From Bacteroidota bacterium (GTDB lineage Bacteria > Bacteroidota > Bacteroidia > Bacteroidales > VadinHA17): a stretch of DNA of 46,367 bases. This document shows, piece after piece, positions 34,396-43,048 of the stretch. Both the position numbers and the translations under genes were made by a program. The stretch spans positions 75,573 through 121,939 of the forward strand of contig DRFJ01000052.1 in the NCBI GenBank assembly GCA_011050615.1. Reading direction: 5' to 3'. How positions within the stretch are numbered: position 1 is the stretch's first letter; every line of letters starts with the position of its first letter. The notes below the pieces were generated by a model. It was not told where the DNA came from. It worked only from the letters and a program-made list of their open reading frames with translations, and ran no database searches.

Positions 34396-37300
34396 ATGAG
34401 TGAAAAGATTCTTAAGGCACTGATGCAGCTCTTTGCTATAATAGCAAGACCCGAAAGCAGCGAGAAAGATCGCAGAAGTGTAGTTGAAGCCTTCCTGAGA
34501 CGGCAACTGAATGAAGAAGTGGTAAAAGAATACCTGGAGGCCTTTGATCAGTTCTACCGTGAAGCACAGGAGAAACAGAAGAAAGGTGTATACAAGAAAA
34601 GACAATCAGCAGTTTCCGTAAGAATACTGAAGATAACCAGCCAGATTAATACCCAGCTCACACAGAACCAGAAAATAATTGTACTTGTCCAGCTTTTTGA
34701 ATTCTGTAAGTCAGACGGTACCGAAGTCACCCCTGAAGAAATAGAATTTATAAGGGCTGTAGCAGATTCATTTTATGTTGAAATAGCCGACTTTGAATTG
34801 ATGCGCCGCTATGTTCTGAACGATTTTTCGGATATGCCCGATACTAACCACATACTTATTATTGATAATAAAAAGGATGAGCCCGGTGAATCAATTCTGC
34901 ATATGAGCAACGACACAATCAAGGGGCAAATCTGGGTATTGGAGGTGGCTTCAGCCAATATGCACCTTATAAGGTTCACGAATATGGCTGAGCTGTATAT
35001 GAACGGGCAATTGCTGCAGGAAGATAAGGTCTATCCCTTCAACCCCGGTTCATCGCTGCGCGATCCCAAGTCTACACCATTATACTACAGCGACATAGTA
35101 AGTAAATTCAGGAGAGATGAGCTTAAGGCCTCCAGGGTGGTTTACGAGGTAAGAAAAATAGAATACAGGTTCAGGACAGGTGACACCGGTATCCATAAAA
35201 TGTCGTTCGAGGAAGAATCAGGAAGACTGGTGGGTATAATGGGCTCTTCAGGAGCAGGTAAATCAACCTTGCTTAACGTACTGAACGGTATTAATGCGCC
35301 TGATAGTGGCGAGGTGCTGGTAAATGGCATTAGTATACACAGTGAATCTGAAAAAGCCGAGGGTCTTATTGGTTATGTATCACAGGATGACCTTCTGATA
35401 GAGGAACTTACCGTATACCAGAACCTTTACTATAATGCCAGGCTATGTTTCGACAACCTGACTGAAGAAGAGATACATAAAAAGGTCTCGAACACCCTGA
35501 AGAACCTTGGTCTGTATGAAATAAAAGATATGAAAGTCGGATCTCCACTGAACAAAAAAATTAGCGGAGGACAGAGAAAAAGACTTAACATCTCACTTGA
35601 ACTCATACGTGAACCACCCATTCTGTTCCTGGATGAACCAACATCGGGCCTATCATCACGCGACAGCGAAAACATACTCGACCTCCTCAAGGAACTGGCC
35701 CTTAAAGGCAAACTATTATTTGTAGTTATTCACCAGCCCTCAAGTGATATATTTAAAATGTTCGACAGGCTGGTAATACTGGATACCGGGGGATATATCA
35801 TATACAACGGGAATCCCATAGAGTCAATAATATATTTTAAGCAGCGAACACACCAGGCTAACTATAATGAAAGTGAATGCCATGTATGCGGGAATGTGAA
35901 TCCTGAACAGGTATTCAACATTGTGGAATCAAAGGTACTTGACGAATATGGTAAGGCGACAAATGTGAGGAAAATATCACCAAAGGAATGGAATGCATAT
36001 TATATTGAACATATTCAAAAAATTGAAAAGAAACTGGAACCCGGGCATGGGGTGCCGGAAGTGGACTTTAAAATACCCGGGCGATTCAAACAATTTCTTG
36101 TATTTATAAAAAGGGATATCCTCGCTAAGCTCTCCGATAAACAGTACCTGATGGTAACTATCCTGGAAGCGCCCATACTGGCATTCGCCCTGGCTTTCCT
36201 GATAAAATACTTTGATGAGAGCGCATCCAATGTCAAATATACCTTGCTTGAAAACAGTAATCTGCCGGTTTACCTTTTCATGTCAGTTATAGTGGCAATT
36301 TTTATGGGCCTTACAGTTAGTGCGGAAGAAATTATAAAAGACAGGAAGATATTAAAAAGGGAAGCCTTCCTTAACCTCAGCTGGAACAGTTACCTCATGT
36401 CAAAGGTATCGGTGCAACTTCTGATATCTGCCGTCCAGGCTTTTGCCTTTGTGCTGGTAGGTAACGGGATAACAGAAATCAGGGGAATGTGGTTTGAATA
36501 CTGGCTGGTACTCTTTTCATGCTGGGCCAGCGCTAACCTCCTGGGCTTGCTTATCTCTGACAGTTTTAAGACAGTTGTCACAATTTATATGCTCATTCCC
36601 TTCCTGGTTATACCTCAAATCATTTTAAGCGGTGTTATAGTAAAGTTTGAGAAATTGAATCCCAATATATCGTCTCCTTCTGAAATACCCTTTTATGGTG
36701 AACTTATTGTGGCCAGGTGGGGATACGAAGCCCTTGCCGTAAAACAGTTCATGGATAATGATTATGAGAAACAGTTCTATGAGTATGATAAAATCATGAG
36801 TATTGCCAACTATAAGAAGATATACTGGTACAATGATCTGAAACAGAGAATCAGCAAACTTGAAAACGGGCTGGAAAGAAAGAATTACGACGATGCTTTT
36901 AAAAAAGACCTTCTGGTATTGAGAAACGAAATTGCAAAAGAAATGGAAGCCGTCCCCATGCTGAAATTCAATTCCCTTGATGAACTTATACCTGAAAGAG
37001 TGACCGGAGATGCCATTGCCGAGGCAAAGAGATATATTGAAATCCTTAATAACAGCTATAAAAACATATACAATAAAAACTTCAATGAAAAAGACCTCAT
37101 TATAACAGCAGCTATGGATGAAGACCCGGAGGCTTTCATTGAACTTAAGGAAAAACACTTTAATAACAGTCTCGAAGAATTTGTTACAAATGAAAAAGAG
37201 GAAAAAAGAATTATTGAATATAAGGGGGAGTTGATACAGAAAATGGATCCTATATTCAAGGATCCGGACCATCCCTTCATTAAGGCACATTTCTATGCCC

Positions 37301-37464
37301 CAAGGAAACTGGTCTTTGGTAATTTTGCAGACACCTTCTGGGTTAATGTTGTTTTTATATGGCTGTGGACTTTAATAACCTACCTGGCATTGTATTTCAG
37401 GCTGCTGAAAAGAATTCTTGATTCAATAGAAGAATCCTCCGAAAGGAGAAGGGCAAAAAGCTGA
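34396..37464 (+). CDS. ABCG-like fused ABC transporter with TerB-like N-terminal domain
   Basis: The 1022-residue protein joins several parts. Residues 1-150 are helical, with a TerB/DjlA-like look (F-C-K-S-D-G-T-E-V-T-P-E-E-I-E-F-I). Residues about 150-250 are beta-rich, possibly FHA-like. An ABCG-type ATPase follows: Walker A G-S-S-G-A-G-K-S-T near 283, signature S-G-G-Q-R-K-R-L near 390, Walker B I-L-F-L-D-E-P near 410. A C-x-x-C pair (C-H-V-C) lies near 494-498. A membrane domain from about 580 has at least five hydrophobic segments, interrupted by a ~220-residue charged coiled-coil-like part (about 790-1000) before the last helix. It likely moves a lipid or hydrophobic compound, or acts as a mechanical ABC protein like MacB; no partner export genes are adjacent. 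It is transcribed alone, with a terminator shared with siaC. Confidence 0.85.
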   Translation: MSEKILKALMQLFAIIARPESSEKDRRSVVEAFLRRQLNEEVVKEYLEAFDQFYREAQEKQKKGVYKKRQSAVSVRILKITSQINTQLTQNQKIIVLVQLFEFCKSDGTEVTPEEIEFIRAVADSFYVEIADFELMRRYVLNDFSDMPDTNHILIIDNKKDEPGESILHMSNDTIKGQIWVLEVASANMHLIRFTNMAELYMNGQLLQEDKVYPFNPGSSLRDPKSTPLYYSDIVSKFRRDELKASRVVYEVRKIEYRFRTGDTGIHKMSFEEESGRLVGIMGSSGAGKSTLLNVLNGINAPDSGEVLVNGISIHSESEKAEGLIGYVSQDDLLIEELTVYQNLYYNARLCFDNLTEEEIHKKVSNTLKNLGLYEIKDMKVGSPLNKKISGGQRKRLNISLELIREPPILFLDEPTSGLSSRDSENILDLLKELALKGKLLFVVIHQPSSDIFKMFDRLVILDTGGYIIYNGNPIESIIYFKQRTHQANYNESECHVCGNVNPEQVFNIVESKVLDEYGKATNVRKISPKEWNAYYIEHIQKIEKKLEPGHGVPEVDFKIPGRFKQFLVFIKRDILAKLSDKQYLMVTILEAPILAFALAFLIKYFDESASNVKYTLLENSNLPVYLFMSVIVAIFMGLTVSAEEIIKDRKILKREAFLNLSWNSYLMSKVSVQLLISAVQAFAFVLVGNGITEIRGMWFEYWLVLFSCWASANLLGLLISDSFKTVVTIYMLIPFLVIPQIILSGVIVKFEKLNPNISSPSEIPFYGELIVARWGYEALAVKQFMDNDYEKQFYEYDKIMSIANYKKIYWYNDLKQRISKLENGLERKNYDDAFKKDLLVLRNEIAKEMEAVPMLKFNSLDELIPERVTGDAIAEAKRYIEILNNSYKNIYNKNFNEKDLIITAAMDEDPEAFIELKEKHFNNSLEEFVTNEKEEKRIIEYKGELIQKMDPIFKDPDHPFIKAHFYAPRKLVFGNFADTFWVNVVFIWLWTLITYLALYFRLLKRILDSIEESSERRRAKS

Positions 37465-37471
37465 TAAATGA

Positions 37472-37498
37472 AAAGGGGACTGCCCTGCAGTCCCCTTT
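37472..37498. terminator. Bidirectional terminator between the ABC transporter and siaC
   Basis: AAAGGGGACTG (37472-37482) and CAGTCCCCTTT (37488-37498) form a perfect 11-bp stem with a 5-base loop, with T runs on both strands. It closes the plus-strand ABC gene and the minus-strand siaB-siaC transcript. Confidence 0.85.
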
Positions 37499-37536
37499 GC
37501 TTTATCTTAATACCGATCCGGATGCAATGACTCCAG

Positions 37537-37917
37537 CTAGTCTGCAGTCTCAATCATTTCGAACGGAACTCTTATGATTGACTCGTAATCTTCACCCGCT
37601 TCCAGCATATCCTCATCATCTTCTTCATAATACCACTTTATTTCAACATCATTCCTGGCCTTGTGAATAATTTCCAGCTTCTTGAAAACATCAAGGATGC
37701 ATTTTGAGGAGCTGGTATTGAAATATTCCAGTTTCACTTCAACAGTGGTCTTTGGCAAAGGATTCTCCTTGTATTTGTCAAGCCAGTCGACAAGAGGCTT
37801 ATAAAACTCAACCGAATTTTCGGGTATTGACCTTCCCTCAAGCTTAAAAACACCTGCTCCTGAATCAAAATGAACGGTTGGTGTTTTTGGTGTTCCTTCT
37901 ATGATGATCGGTTCCAT
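37537..37917 (-). CDS. siaC: SiaC-family regulatory phosphoprotein (DUF1987)
   Basis: The 126-residue protein is a SiaC/DUF1987 member: P-T-P-T-V-H-F-D near the start, then Y-F-N-T68-S-S-S-K. Thr68 matches the residue that SiaB phosphorylates in Pseudomonas aeruginosa, where unphosphorylated SiaC binds and activates the diguanylate cyclase SiaD. The acidic C-terminal part (E-E-D-D-E-D) is usual for Bacteroidota members. It follows siaB by 22 bases, so both are on one transcript. SiaA phosphatase and SiaD are not in the window, so what this SiaC binds is unknown; many Bacteroidota lack diguanylate cyclases, so an alternative target is plausible. Confidence 0.9.
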   Translation of the reverse strand: MEPIIIEGTPKTPTVHFDSGAGVFKLEGRSIPENSVEFYKPLVDWLDKYKENPLPKTTVEVKLEYFNTSSSKCILDVFKKLEIIHKARNDVEIKWYYEEDDEDMLEAGEDYESIIRVPFEMIETAD

Positions 37918-37939
37918 TTTGAAAAATATTTTAAGTTTA

Positions 37940-38503
37940 TTAATTATCCTGTAATGAATTTATATCTATTGATAAGCGGAAAAAAGCATACTCCTTATTA
38001 TAATCAAGGAACTGATAATCCAGTTCATTTCCTGTTTTGCGAGCAATATCCACTAATCCCAGTCCTCCGCCTCCTTTGGGAGTTATTTTCTGGTGATGGA
38101 GTATAAACTTGTAAAATTCCTTTATCTCTTGAATACTTGACTTATTTATTTTATCAAGCTTATCGGCAAGCTGCTTTACCTTGTTTTTTTTCACAAAGTT
38201 ACATGTGGTTATATTATAACCGGAGCTATTCCTGTTAACCACTATCATGCCAAACCTCCTTGATCCCTGGTCTTCAAAATCACCGGGAACCGGGTCTGCA
38301 TGATGATAGAGGTTCTGAAGGCTTTCAACAAGTACGTTATAAACTTTCTTTCTGATTTTTGAAGGGTCATTGGCCTCTTTAGTTTGACGTTCGACTGAGT
38401 CGAGAATTAAATTTATAACCTCTGAGCTAATATCACCTTTGTAGGAGAAAATAACATCATCAGTCAACAAGTTCCGGAAATAATTCTCTACATTAAGGCT
38501 CAT
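37940..38503 (-). CDS. siaB: SiaB-family protein kinase (GHKL-like)
   Basis: From the ATG at 38503 the protein has 187 residues of the SiaB/DUF6272 family. The ATPase N-box is E60-S-L-Q-N64, and the glycine-rich lid box is K-G-G-G-G-L-G-L near 143-150. It should phosphorylate SiaC on threonine, in a partner switch of the RsbW/RsbV type. The frame stays open up to a TTG at 38566, but a TATATTTG box at 38547-38540 would then lie inside the gene, so the shorter start is chosen. It precedes siaC by 22 bases. The protein is soluble, with no membrane segment. Confidence 0.88.
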   Translation of the reverse strand: MSLNVENYFRNLLTDDVIFSYKGDISSEVINLILDSVERQTKEANDPSKIRKKVYNVLVESLQNLYHHADPVPGDFEDQGSRRFGMIVVNRNSSGYNITTCNFVKKNKVKQLADKLDKINKSSIQEIKEFYKFILHHQKITPKGGGGLGLVDIARKTGNELDYQFLDYNKEYAFFRLSIDINSLQDN

Positions 38504-38539
38504 CAGCTTCTGTTTGAATGGGCTGGTTAAAAACTTCAG

Positions 38540-38547
38540 CAAATATA
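38540..38547 (-). promoter_or_regulatory. -7 box for siaB-siaC
   Basis: The minus strand reads TATATTTG (TAnnTTTG), 36 bases before the ATG at 38503. A TTG at 38566-38564 lies 16 bases upstream, near the lower limit for a -33 element. Confidence 0.55.
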
Positions 38548-38638
38548 AAAAAAATCTCAAGTCCAAAAAATTTACCTTCCGGGCTTTTGATAAAATTTAA
38601 TCCTGGTGATATTAAGGAGCCTGAACTGTTTATAAACG

Positions 38639-39793
38639 TTATTTTTTGCCTTTCATGCTGCCGGGGTAAAGTTCATATTTCAGAAGCTTTACTTCAAGTT
38701 TACCATTATATAATGTATATTTTGCGGCGGGTCGGAGACCTATCCTTTTCAAAGCATCAAAATTCGAACTTAATAACCACGCCGTTGAACCATGGTAAAC
38801 GTGTTTTAACCGTTCTCCGATACCGGAATACAGGTTTTCAATATCGGGATTTTCCAGCCTTTCACCGTAGGGTGGATTCATTATTATTGTAAAGCCGCTT
38901 TGCTCTTCCGCACCGGAAGCAAGAAAATCTGCCACCTCCGTCCGTATTTCTGATTCCAGGCCCGCCTTACGTATATTCGCCCTGGCTATTCTTATGTTGG
39001 CCGGTGAAATATCTCTACAATATACCGGAGTCTTAATTGGTCTGGTTTTAGCTTCCTCCTCCCGGCGTATTTTCTTAAAGAGTTCATTATCAAAATCAGG
39101 CCAGCTCATAAAACCAAAATGTTTCCTGTACTTACCGGGAGGTATGTTCCCGGCCATCAGTGCTGCCTCTATTCCCAGGGTTGCTGACCCGCACATGGGA
39201 TCAAGCAGGGGTGATTTCATATCCCAGCCGCTGATCATTATTATTCCTGCTGCCAGCACCTCGCTTAACGAGGCTTCCGTATGGCTGTGCCTGTAACCTC
39301 TTTTAAAAAGGGGAATCACGCTTGAATCAAGGCTTATATTAACCTGCTTCTCGCTTATGTGACAGTTAATGACTATATCCGGGTTTTTAGAATCCACAGA
39401 CGGACGCCTCCTCATTATCTTCCTGAACCTGTCGGCTATAGCATCCTTAAGCAATAAGGCCGGGAAAGCAGTATGATTAAATAATGAGGAATTCACAACC
39501 GGCACTACCATGAAGGTCTGACCGATTCCCATGATTGTTTCCCAGGGATAGTCTGTTGATTTACGGTAAAGATCTTTCGCTTTTGCAATACTGAAACTGT
39601 CGAGGGCTTTTAACACTGACATTGCCGAACGCAAGCTGTAATTTGCCCTGTATATCATCTTCTGGTCACCCTTAAAACTTACTGATCTTCTTCCCTTTTC
39701 AATATCAACGGCTCCCATATCGGCAAGTTCCGCCGCTAAAACATCTTCCAGTCCGTGCAGGGTTTTTGCCAGTAAATTATACATTAATCTCAT
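38639..39793 (-). CDS. RlmL/UPF0020-type RNA methyltransferase (THUMP domain)
   Basis: The 384-residue protein has an N-terminal THUMP-like domain (about 1-160) and a class I methyltransferase domain with D-P-M-C-G-S-A-T-L-G-I-E-A near 200 (SAM binding) and N-P-P-Y-G-E-R near 310 (catalytic N-P-P-Y of N2-guanine methyltransferases). It resembles the first half of E. coli RlmL (23S rRNA G2445), without the RlmK half. It acts on rRNA, probably 23S. The ATG at 39793 or the one at 39784 may be used. It starts one base after the S41 protease gene ends, so the two are cotranscribed. Confidence 0.92.
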   Translation of the reverse strand: MRLMYNLLAKTLHGLEDVLAAELADMGAVDIEKGRRSVSFKGDQKMIYRANYSLRSAMSVLKALDSFSIAKAKDLYRKSTDYPWETIMGIGQTFMVVPVVNSSLFNHTAFPALLLKDAIADRFRKIMRRRPSVDSKNPDIVINCHISEKQVNISLDSSVIPLFKRGYRHSHTEASLSEVLAAGIIMISGWDMKSPLLDPMCGSATLGIEAALMAGNIPPGKYRKHFGFMSWPDFDNELFKKIRREEEAKTRPIKTPVYCRDISPANIRIARANIRKAGLESEIRTEVADFLASGAEEQSGFTIIMNPPYGERLENPDIENLYSGIGERLKHVYHGSTAWLLSSNFDALKRIGLRPAAKYTLYNGKLEVKLLKYELYPGSMKGKK

Positions 39794-39794
39794 A

Positions 39795-41387
39795 TCAGCT
39801 TCTCAGGAGAGAAAGAAATTTATTGTTGTCACTTATTATTTCAAGGGCTTTATCAATGACATTGTCATCCTGGTTTACTATTTCGTAATACTCTGACATA
39901 TCCCATATATCTCTAGCAACCAGACCTTTGAGTACCATCCTTATGTGCTTTCCTGAAATTATATATTCTTCTTCCACAAAACTGACACCCATTTCGTTTC
40001 CCAGTTTTATCAGTTCATCAATATCAGAATCTTTGAAAGAAAAATTATCACGGAACTGATCAAAAGACTGGTATTGCCTGGTAAGCCTGTTCCGGTTACT
40101 GTCCACAAAATCCAGTGAAAACTGTGTTATTACATTCTTATTTACAAGGTCCCTGTAATAATCAGAATACCCGCTGGTATCCATGGGTACAAATATATCA
40201 GGCATAATACCTCCTCCTCCGAATACCTTCCTTTCATTTATCAGGGTATTGTATTTTAATGAATCGGGAAAAATTATGCTGTCGGCAGATACCATTTCCC
40301 CATTTGTAAATCTTGAATAAAAATCGGTCATGTATTTTTCCACGCCCTGGTCATAGGGCCTCTGGATAAGACGGCCCGAAGGAGTGTAATACCTTGCTAC
40401 GGTTAGGCGTACAGCCGAACCGTCGCCCAGGTTAAAAGCATTCTGCACGAGGCCTTTTCCAAAAGTCCTGCGCCCTAAAATCAGTCCCCGGTCCCAATCC
40501 TGGAAAGCTCCTGCCACTATCTCACTTGCAGAGGCCGATCCCTCATCAACCAGGACAATAACCCTTGCTTTATTCATCTTTCCGCCTTCCTTAGTATAAA
40601 AATCCTGTCTTTGCGTTCTCAGCCCTTCCAGGTAAACAATCAGTCTTTCTTTTTCAAAGAAATGGTCACAAACTCTTATTGCTGCTTCAAGATATCCGCC
40701 TGTATTACCTCTCAGATCGATGATAAGGTGTTCCATATTTTTGCGGATAAGGTCATTTACCGCATCATTGAATTCCTGCTCTGTGGTCAGTGAAAAATTA
40801 CTGAGCTTAATATAACCCACATTATCAGCTGCCATATAGGAGGCCAGCAGGCTGTTAACGGGCAACTCGTCACGAATAATCTCATATTCCATAATCCTTT
40901 CAGTACCTCTTCGAAAAATTCCGACCCTTACAAGGGTTCCCTTATCGCCCAGCAACCTCTTCCTTACCCCGGTAGTGCTCATTCCAATACCTGCAACATT
41001 CTCCCCGTCAATTGTCACTATACGGTCACCGGGCCGAAGGCCTGCCTTTTCTGACGGTCCGCCGGGCATAGGGGCGATAACAAGTATTGAGTCATGTAGT
41101 ATATTAAATTCAATGCCAATTCCTTCAAAGCTGCCTTCCAGACGCTGGTTTATCTCCTCCAGTTCCTCAGCCGAAATATACACAGAATGAGGATCAAGGT
41201 GCTTAAGCATCTCAATTATAGCCTCTTCCGTAAGCTTTGCCTGATCTACACTGTCAACATAGAATGCTTCCACCAGGGCCAGTGTTCTTCCAAATTTCAT
41301 AGTCTGGTCTGAAAACATCTGCCCTTTCATCTCAAGGCCTGCGAAAATGACCATCAAGGCTAACAGTATCCCTAATCTTCTGCTCAT
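39795..41387 (-). CDS. S41 (C-terminal processing) peptidase with PDZ domain
   Basis: From the ATG at 41387 the protein has 530 residues and a signal peptide (M-S-R-R-L-G-I-L-L then a hydrophobic core, cleavage near M-K-G-Q). A PDZ domain follows at about 75-160 (G-I-G-I-E-F and L-R-P-G-D-R-I). The catalytic centre has S284 in E-G-S-A-S-A-S-E-I and K311 in F-G-K-G-L-V-Q, a Ser-Lys pair. These proteases trim or degrade envelope proteins in the periplasm. Starts at 41417 and 41465 exist; the last overlaps guaA, so it is less likely. The gene lies 68 bases after guaA and just before the methyltransferase. Confidence 0.93.
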   Translation of the reverse strand: MSRRLGILLALMVIFAGLEMKGQMFSDQTMKFGRTLALVEAFYVDSVDQAKLTEEAIIEMLKHLDPHSVYISAEELEEINQRLEGSFEGIGIEFNILHDSILVIAPMPGGPSEKAGLRPGDRIVTIDGENVAGIGMSTTGVRKRLLGDKGTLVRVGIFRRGTERIMEYEIIRDELPVNSLLASYMAADNVGYIKLSNFSLTTEQEFNDAVNDLIRKNMEHLIIDLRGNTGGYLEAAIRVCDHFFEKERLIVYLEGLRTQRQDFYTKEGGKMNKARVIVLVDEGSASASEIVAGAFQDWDRGLILGRRTFGKGLVQNAFNLGDGSAVRLTVARYYTPSGRLIQRPYDQGVEKYMTDFYSRFTNGEMVSADSIIFPDSLKYNTLINERKVFGGGGIMPDIFVPMDTSGYSDYYRDLVNKNVITQFSLDFVDSNRNRLTRQYQSFDQFRDNFSFKDSDIDELIKLGNEMGVSFVEEEYIISGKHIRMVLKGLVARDIWDMSEYYEIVNQDDNVIDKALEIISDNNKFLSLLRS

Positions 41388-41455
41388 ATTCAATATTTTT
41401 ATTTCAAAAACCTTCATTGTCCACCAGTTATCTAATGATCTATTTACCGGAGAGT

Positions 41456-42985
41456 TTATTCCCACTCTATTGTTGCAGGAGGTTTTGAACTGATATCATA
41501 AACCACCCTGTTAATTCCTTTAACTTTATTTATAATGGCATTTGAGGTCTGACTCAGGAAATCGTAAGGCAGATGCGACCAGTCAGCAGTCATTCCATCA
41601 GTTGATTCCACGGCCCTGATGACGATCGTATTTTCATAGGTTCGTTCATCTCCCATAACACCCACTGATTGCACCGGGAGAAGGATTACTCCTGCCTGCC
41701 ATACCTTGTCATACAGTCCGGCTTTCTTCAGACCTTCAATAAATATATCGTCAGCCTCCTGCACCATACGTACTTTTTCTCTTGTTACAGGCCCCAGTAT
41801 CCGTATGGCCAGGCCCGGGCCGGGAAAGGGGTGACGATTTAAAATTATATCAGGCATACCCATTGCCATGCCAACTTTTCTGACCTCATCTTTAAAAAGA
41901 AGTTTCAGTGGTTCTGCCACTTTAAGCTTCATAATTTCGGGTAAACCGCCGACATTATGGTGTGACTTTATAGTAGCTGAAGGACCATTAACTGAGACTG
42001 ATTCAATAACATCAGGGTAAATTGTGCCCTGGGCCAGCCATTTAACATCCTTTACTTTTGCCGCTTCTCTTTCAAATACATCAATAAAGACCCTTCCTAT
42101 TATCTTTCTCTTTTTCTCGGGATCACCCTCCCCTTCAAGTTGTTCAAGAAATTCGTCAGCAGCATCTATATCCCTGACATTCAGTCCCAGGCCCTGGTAA
42201 GAATCCAGGACTTTGCTTATTTCATTTTTTCGCAACAGCCCGTTATCAACAAAGATACATGTGAGGTTTTTCCCTATTGCCTTATTTAGAAGGTAGGCAG
42301 CCACCGAAGAATCAACACCCCCGCTGAGGCCCAGAACCACTTTGTCGGTTCCAAGGGTATCTTTCAGTTCCCTTACTGTTGATTCTACAAAGGAAGCAGG
42401 CGTCCATGTCTGTTCACAAGCACAGATGCCGAGGACAAAATTTGAAAGTATATCCCTACCCTGCACAGTATGGTATACCTCGGGATGGAATTGAATTCCC
42501 CAGGTATCTTCGCCTTCTATACGATATGCGCCGACGCGTACATCATCAGTTGATCCTATTACCCTATAATCAGGAGGTATTTCCTCAATTGTATCACCAT
42601 GTGACATCCATACCTGGGTACCGCTTTCTATATTTTTAAACAGGGGATCGGCATTGTTAAGATATATCATTTTTGCCCTTCCGTATTCCCTGGTATTTGA
42701 AGCATGCACCTTCCCTCCGAAATTATGGGCAAGATGCTGTGCCCCGTAACATACACCCAGAAGGGGTTTTTTACCTTTTATACTGCGCAGGTCAGGCACA
42801 GGGGCACCCTCATCCCTAACAGAAAAGGGACTTCCCGAGAGGATAATGCCCCTGACACTGTCATTCGGTTCCGGGAAATGCATGTAAGGATGAATCTCAC
42901 AGTAAACGTTAAGCTCCCTGACGCGACGGGCTATCAGCTGAGTATACTGTGAGCCAAAATCAAGTATCAAGATCTTTTCCTGCAC
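41456..42985 (-). CDS. guaA: GMP synthase (glutamine-hydrolysing)
   Basis: GuaA converts XMP to GMP using glutamine. The GTG at 42985 gives 509 residues, close to other Bacteroidota GuaA. The glutaminase domain comes first ([10 protein letters not shown], the nucleophile in G-V-C-Y-G-A-Q-H, and a late F-H-P-E), then the ATP-pyrophosphatase domain with the P-loop-like G-L-S-G-G-V-D-S-S, and the dimerisation domain ending in T-I-E-W-E. Opening at the TTG at 43015 would put the start inside the -7 box, so the GTG is used. It is followed by the S41 protease gene and preceded by rnz, 63 bases upstream. Confidence 0.96.
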   Translation of the reverse strand: MQEKILILDFGSQYTQLIARRVRELNVYCEIHPYMHFPEPNDSVRGIILSGSPFSVRDEGAPVPDLRSIKGKKPLLGVCYGAQHLAHNFGGKVHASNTREYGRAKMIYLNNADPLFKNIESGTQVWMSHGDTIEEIPPDYRVIGSTDDVRVGAYRIEGEDTWGIQFHPEVYHTVQGRDILSNFVLGICACEQTWTPASFVESTVRELKDTLGTDKVVLGLSGGVDSSVAAYLLNKAIGKNLTCIFVDNGLLRKNEISKVLDSYQGLGLNVRDIDAADEFLEQLEGEGDPEKKRKIIGRVFIDVFEREAAKVKDVKWLAQGTIYPDVIESVSVNGPSATIKSHHNVGGLPEIMKLKVAEPLKLLFKDEVRKVGMAMGMPDIILNRHPFPGPGLAIRILGPVTREKVRMVQEADDIFIEGLKKAGLYDKVWQAGVILLPVQSVGVMGDERTYENTIVIRAVESTDGMTADWSHLPYDFLSQTSNAIINKVKGINRVVYDISSKPPATIEWE

Positions 42986-43012
42986 CTTGGTTTCTCTTTG
43001 CAATTTGAAGTG

Positions 43013-43020
43013 CAAAGATA
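43013..43020 (-). promoter_or_regulatory. -7 box for guaA
   Basis: The minus strand reads TATCTTTG, an exact TAnnTTTG match. Its last base is 28 bases ahead of the GTG start at 42985, and it decides the start choice against the upstream TTG at 43015. No -33 TTG at the usual distance was found. Confidence 0.6.
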
Positions 43021-43048
43021 AGGATTCTTTTATTTGTTAGGCCTTTAT

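Noticed and set aside
36625-37290. 221-codon open frame on the minus strand inside the ABC transporter gene
   Set aside because: It is the antisense of a Lys/Glu-rich segment, giving Phe/Ile-rich sequence without domain marks; the plus-strand gene is clearly real here.
41388-41465. Longer N-terminus for the S41 protease overlapping guaA
   Set aside because: It would put the signal peptide 27 residues from the N-terminus and overlap the guaA stop; ATG 41387 gives a normal signal peptide.
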